In this document: positions 58,627 to 64,000 of the stretch, in pieces | Layout of the letters: every line of letters starts with the position of its first letter | Position numbering within the stretch: the stretch's first letter is position 1 | NCBI GenBank assembly: GCA_949316495.1 | Contig: OX439003.1 | Coordinates: forward strand, 24,878,162 to 24,942,161 | Source: Amphiduros pacificus | Lineage: Eukaryota > Annelida > Polychaeta > Phyllodocida > Hesionidae | Length of the DNA stretch: 64,000 bases | Direction of reading: 5' to 3' | Notes under the pieces: model-generated | The model's database searches: none | What the model was told of the DNA's origin: nothing | The model's input: only the letters and a program-made list of their open reading frames with translations | Position numbers and translations under genes: made by a program

Positions 58627-60149
58627 TATATTAGTTCAATGATATATTACTGAATATTTCAAAAATATAAATATAAAAATTCAATGCTGTTTGTACTTGA
58701 TGTTTGAATTTAAGACTCAATTTTTTTTACAAGAACTTTGTTTCCTCCAACATAGTCGAACCAGAGAATAAGATATTCTGTCACCCACAAGGTGAAAATG
58801 GTATTCAGTCAAACATATATTAGGGTAAAATTATATATTACAACATCATTTACATAGAAATTGTAATAGGATCATACATCATTAGTGAGGAGGAGCAGCT
58901 GAGTGGAATTCTATGGGCACATAATAGTGCATTTTGCCAAAGGCTTAATGTAAAATCTTGCACCAATCCCTAATGCGCAATTAGCCATCGAGAGAGGGTA
59001 ATTTAGAATAACCTCTGTCATCCATATTCATTTAAATCAAATCATAGATGTGACGCATATTCTTTCATAGTGCATGATTCTTGAAGTTTATCTTTTAGTT
59101 AATAGAGATGAATCCAGAGACAGCAAATCAAACATCGATGTACTTTGCATACATTTCCAAACTTTGAAATTAATTAAGGTTTTGGTAAGATGGAAAATTA
59201 AGTTACCCTCCTTCGATTTCCATCTTTGTTCCAGGGATGTGAGGTATGTACTTCCTCCACTGCCATTTACTATATAGTATTCCCCTTATCTCCTGATAAT
59301 ACCATAACATGCAAGTCAAGGTAAGTGCATATCTTTGTACAGTGCTAATGTGTTCTATGAATATAATTTAAATTATATTAATTTCAAGTACATCTAATTG
59401 TGTTGTCAGTTTCCAAGAACCTATAACATCAATGATATAGCCTCATTTTCATTTAATAGAGTACTCGGTACACCTTAGGAAATGGAACCTGTGTAATCCT
59501 CCAAGTGAAAGTTTACAATGTCAAGACTTAAGTACAAAACTCCAAGCAGCATTATACTTTTTTCAGAGTGCGCATGCTTTGTCCAAATCTTTCCCGCACA
59601 AAGATGGCTAAATTAGACATAAGAGCTGACATCAATGAAGACAACAGAAACGTATATCGTTAAAAAATAGGATTAGACTCGTTGGTATAAAAGAAGAGAC
59701 ATTAGTGATTACCTGAGCTTTCCATAACCGGCGGATATTAATGGAAAATGCTAAAAGGCAACAAATGCGACTTAAAAAGTTGAGGCAAATAAATCTATCA
59801 AAGCGGTAGAGGTCCTGCAGGCTATTAATATCTTGACTTATCACAAGCTAATCGGGTGTTCATTTCCTATTTCTGCCGATACTATTCATGATATATAAGA
59901 GTAAAATTCACACAATACATATTCCAGAACCCCACAGTTACTAAGCATAACTGATACACAGACAAAACATGAATTCTGCATAAATCAACACATCTCATAA
60001 TTTATGCAATTTGGCTTGGCCAGATCTCGGTTGGATTAAAGCTTTCATCATGAAGTTCACAGGCAATTTTACAGATATTTGGGGCATATTTAAACGATAT
60101 TTGGTCATGAAACTGAAAATGTTGTGTTTTGCTGAAAGTACTGTACAGC

Positions 60150-60225
60150 ATACTCGGTCAGGTAAATGGAGTTCCCCGCTGTGCAGGATACTCGGTCAGG
60201 TAAACGGAGTTCCCCACTGTGAAGG
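60150..60225. repeat. Two-copy 38-bp tandem repeat
   Basis: ATACTCGGTCAGGTAAAYGG, AGTTCCCC then RCTGTGMAGG, repeated once with three changes. Each copy contains CAGGTAAA, a donor-like sequence on the + strand. Confidence 0.9.
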
Positions 60226-61400
60226 ATTCTCCTGTGACCACTGTTATGGTTTGTGAGGGTGTTAGTCCTGTACAGACAAACATAGAGACAAACACAGACG
60301 TGCCTCCATAAGTCAAATCACTCCAGTGTCCCAATCTGAAAGTGTCCCATTGTTAAGAGACCATCACTAAGTTGGTGGTTGCAATAGATCATTGGTCAGC
60401 TGAACAAGGTTTCTTGACAAAGTTTTCAAAGGCACAGTAATAAATGTTGGGATATATGATGGGTGATAATAATTGATCACAACGTTTAGGGTGTTAACAT
60501 CTATAAACAAGGAAAAGGTGCTCGAAAATCTGATTTCATGAGAGCTTTAAGTAAAAGCATTTGACATCTTGAAATCCACTTGCAATTTCATCACTCAATC
60601 AATTAATATCAATCGGTGAAGCATGGCCGGTCATGATGATCTGACTAAGCATTGATTTTAAATAGTCGAACCAAAAGATAATAACTGACATTTACTTTTT
60701 TCATTAGTTCTCAAAAAGGAAAAGAGAAAATTAAAAAAAGCTCAATAAAAATGATAAATGTTGCGCTGAGTCTATGTTTTCAAAATATTAGCATTTCCAC
60801 ATAAGAGAAAAATATCACGGCTTTTTTGCAAACAATTACCTGCAAGGAGGAGGGCATTATACCAAGATTGTTTCCTGGTGGAAAGCTTCCATCTCTCACT
60901 TATCTCTTAGGATAGCATAAACATAGGTTCAACAGAAAGGTGATTTAGGGCGGCCATTAAATATCATACTTCTGCATGATTTGACTATGGAGACATAAAT
61001 TTTATTTCTCTGCTCTAAATATTAATGATCCTGTGACGTTTTAGAAACGGCGATTATCACACAACCCCTCCAACTTAAAAGGGGCTCAATACAAATGCAC
61101 AATGTACCATTTTTTTAATTATGAAAACATTTTTCTTTTTATATCATTTTCAAATCTGCCAATATATGCGTCCATTCCATTTACATAGCATTTGCCCAGC
61201 AAGGTGATTTCATTTTTACCCACAACATTTTTACCAACAACATTTTGATATGCTAACAAAAAGCTTGTTGTTTTCATAAAAAAACAATCCTTTCTAAAAT
61301 ATATTATTTGTGCTGTGAAAATCTCACCCTTCCCTATCCATACATCATTTTTATATGGACTTTATATTTACTGAAATCTTCTTTGTGCGTAACAACTTGA

Positions 61401-61628
61401 AGGGATTGCAGGGAATTGCCTATGAAATTAAAACTATTCAAAATTACACCATACAAAAACCAAAAACCTATTCATTACAATATGATAAATTTCTTCAAAA
61501 TATCTCCCTTTATTGGCGGTAACACACATTGCTTCAAAGGGAAACTATCCCATTGTTCCAAACAATGGGTTGCTATGGCATCATGTGCACAATCTACGTC
61601 ATAGCTCCATTCATTATACTCCTAGGTA
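61401..61628. repeat. Dispersed repeat, copy 2
   Basis: Counterpart of 12779-13020, same orientation. Shared blocks include AAAACCAAAAACCTAT, CATTACAATA, AACACACAT, CCATTGTT.CAAA, GGCATCATG, CACAATCT and CCATTCATT.TACTCC. Confidence 0.8.
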
Positions 61629-62329
61629 AGACATAAAAAAGTCATTATGTAGCAGAACCATCCAGATTGGTTCAGAATTGATGAAGATAGATTATATAAT
61701 AGTCTGACAAATGGCATAAGTTCTGTCGACCAGGTGTCAGACGTTCAGACGACACTACAAAATTGGAATAAAAAAGTATTATATACTAGGGCTTTCATGG
61801 ATATTGAGGCAATCCCGACAAACTTCCCAGCAAACGTGCCATGTCCTTACAATGTAGACTTTTGGTTGAAATCTCAGAAGCTCCAGATATCCACGTGGTC
61901 AAGAGGTGATTTTCAAGACGTTATTTTCTGGTCCAGTTTGTGACGTGGTTATGACGTGATTTTTTTCAAGACGTGATTAAGATATGACTTTCAAGATATG
62001 AAAAAATATTTTCAACTTTTATAATAAAAGTAAATGTTTTTTATAAATGGTCAAGTTCTCAGATTACAACATTTTGTTATGCAGTGGTCAATCTTATTTT
62101 TATCATGCACTGGTCAATCCAATTTTATCATACCGAGAGGCCACCTAAGACATATCATATTGTTTTTCAAAATTGATAAAATGATTTTGATTACAAAATA
62201 TGAAATGTGTTACCAATGAATCATTTTAAAATGTGTAAACAACTTCTATGCAATAGTAAAAAATGATAATTTGTTTCTTGAATTAAATTTGAAGCATTAA
62301 CAAGTGCATTCGACTCTCTCACTTTTGCA

Positions 62330-63110
62330 GCTGTCTCTTACTTGTGCAGCTATCTCTCATTTATATAATGTTTCACTGTTGTAACTATTTCTTACTGATG
62401 CAGCTGTCTCTCACTTATGAAGCTGTCTCTCACTTGTGCATCTATCTATCTCTGCTGTAACTATTTTCTCACTTGTGCAGATATCTCTCACTTATGCATC
62501 TGTCTCTCATTTGTACAGCTATCTCTCACTGTTGTAAATATCTCTCACTTGTGCAGCTATCTCTCATTTATATAATGTTTCACTGTTGTAACTATTTCTT
62601 ACTGATGCAGCTGTCTCTCACTTATGAAGCTGTTTCTCACTTATGAATCTATCTATCTCTGCTGTAACCATTTCTCACTTGTGCATCTGTCTCTCATTTG
62701 TGCAACTATCTGTCACTGTTGTAAATATCTTTCACTTGTGTAGCTATCTCTTTCTGTTGTAACTATCTCTCACTTAGGTAGATGTCTCTCACTTATGAAG
62801 CTGTCTCTCACTTGTGCAGTTATCTCTCTGTTGTGACTCTTACTGTTGTAACTATCTCTCCCTTGTGCAGCTATCCCTCACTGATGCAGCTGTCTCTGAC
62901 TTGTATAGCTATCTCTCACTTATGCAGCTGTCTCTCACCTATGCAGCTGTCTCTCTCTTGTGCAGCTGTCTCTCACCTATGCAGCTGTCTCTCACCTATG
63001 CAGCTGTCTCTCACTTGTGTAGCTATCTCTCCCCGTTGTAACTGTTTCTACCTGTTGTAAATGTCTCTCACCTGTGCAGCGATCTCTCACCTTTGCAGGT
63101 CTGCATTTCA
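62330..63110. repeat. 19-24 bp minisatellite, CAGCTGTCTCTCACTTRTG type
   Basis: More than thirty degenerate units built on GCAGCTRTCTCTCACTTGTG, interspersed with a TGTTGTAACTATYTCT variant. A larger duplication of about 217 bp is visible (62334-62430 against about 62551-62645, both with TTTATATAATGTTTCACTG). Units often include the palindrome CAGCTG. Ser/Leu/Cys-rich frames through it are by-products. Confidence 0.9.
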
Positions 63111-64000
63111 CCCATGTAGGCCCCTTTGTATAAAACCAAGTGATACTCAACTGGCTCAATAACTAGGTCAAATTTCCGATGGTTGAAAACAAAGCCTTAA
63201 TACAGAAATGAATGTATATTGTAGGTAATATTTTATCTAACGTGATTCTGAAAACAAATAAGTGATAAATACACTTATATTTTATATGTATGAAACTTTA
63301 AAAGATTGCATTCGATCAATTTAAAGTCTGTCAATTTTCATCTTTTGTACACCTACCACATTCAAGATATTTCTAACCAAATATAGCTTGTTAATAAATC
63401 TCGAAATTGACGGACTTTATTTTCATTTTATTTTCAGCATTAAAGATTTTTACTATGTGGTATAATATGTACTTTCATAATTTAACCACCAATAAGTTGT
63501 TATTATGGATATTATTTCAAAATACCTCAGCATATCAAAATTCCTCTATTTTCCTTTGCAGATTGGTCGAAAATTAAAAATTGCTCTAACATTGTTAATT
63601 CTGAACAGATTTTGATGAATAAGGACTCTATGAGCTCGTTTTGAAAGATGCAGATGATTGAATATTAAAATATTTAATTTGCGCATGCGCCATTGCCTAT
63701 GAATACATTCTTGTACCATGCCAAAGACTCTAGATCAGCTTCTTTGACCATGCAAACAAAGAAAAAAAAGTGTGTGATCAAGAAAACCTAAGATGACAAC
63801 ATCGTCTTCACCCATGGAAGCATGAAATTAACAATTCATTTTGCTTGGAAATCGATAGAGCATAGAATTCGGAGTAGGTTAGTTTTTATCAACAAAGATG
63901 AACAAAGATAATTTCACATACTCCATATCTGTGTTTTTTATTTATTTATTATTTCTATTTTTTTTAAATTATTTTCATTGTTTAGTTTTTGTTTTGTATG
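63111..64000. other. Intergenic DNA at the right edge
   Basis: AT-rich sequence without open frames, repeats or splice-flanked exons that I can support. Confidence 0.5.

Larger units (their letters stand above)
58627..62320. other. Intergenic DNA, GPCR 5' side
   Basis: AT-rich, no supported gene. It holds a two-copy 38-bp tandem repeat (60150-60225) and copy 2 of the dispersed repeat (61401-61628). A stretch at about 61890-61990 repeats ACGTGGT/ACGTGATT motifs several times. The receptor promoter is presumably just right of 58626 but I see no distinctive element. Confidence 0.45.

Noticed and set aside
62782-63060. Leu/Ser/Cys-rich frames
   Set aside because: Products of the CAGCTG minisatellite.

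Overview
The window is animal nuclear DNA: AT-rich, intron-rich, with GT/AG-spliced exons and many minisatellites. Most of the left 27 kb is the 3' two thirds of a liprin-alpha gene (PPFIA / SYD-2 family, + strand). The window opens inside one of its introns; the N-terminal exons lie to the left. Sixteen exons (2166-25332) join in one consistent frame to 2709 nt, 902 residues plus stop: the end of the coiled coil, the acidic middle region, the basic linker and all three C-terminal SAM domains. Exon sequence and short GC-rich exons in long AT-rich introns suggest an invertebrate, plausibly a spiralian such as a mollusc, but I cannot assign a species.

Layout. 1-345: minisatellite in a liprin intron. 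2166-25332: liprin-alpha exons and introns, including a 1 kb minisatellite built on an exon/intron junction, several candidate cassette exons and alternative C-termini. 25333-40700: probable 3' UTR passing into intergenic DNA with CTCF-like motifs and a cluster of TAATC[C/T/G] homeodomain-type sites. About 40.7-46.0 kb: a small minus-strand gene that I reconstruct here as an atypical basic helix-loop-helix protein (exons 45457-45317, 43742-43667, 42711-42542), whose introns are packed with tandem repeats. 46.0-57.5 kb: intergenic, with a PIF/Harbinger-type MITE, inverted repeats and a minisatellite carrying a CCTAAA-type hexamer. 57538-58626: an intronless class A G-protein coupled receptor on the minus strand, probably a peptide receptor. 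58.6-64 kb: intergenic, with a second copy of a dispersed repeat also found inside liprin, and a CAGCTG-rich minisatellite.

The most unusual signal is that three separate minisatellites, two different genes and both strands, each use as repeat unit the last bases of a coding exon plus its 5' splice donor. Each places roughly 15-25 decoy donors immediately downstream of a real one. In liprin and in bHLH exon 1 the next in-frame codons of the repeat contain a stop, so only the exon-proximal donor gives a productive mRNA.

Liprin-alpha is a presynaptic active-zone scaffold and the GPCR is likely neural as well, but nothing in the sequence shows that the three genes act together.
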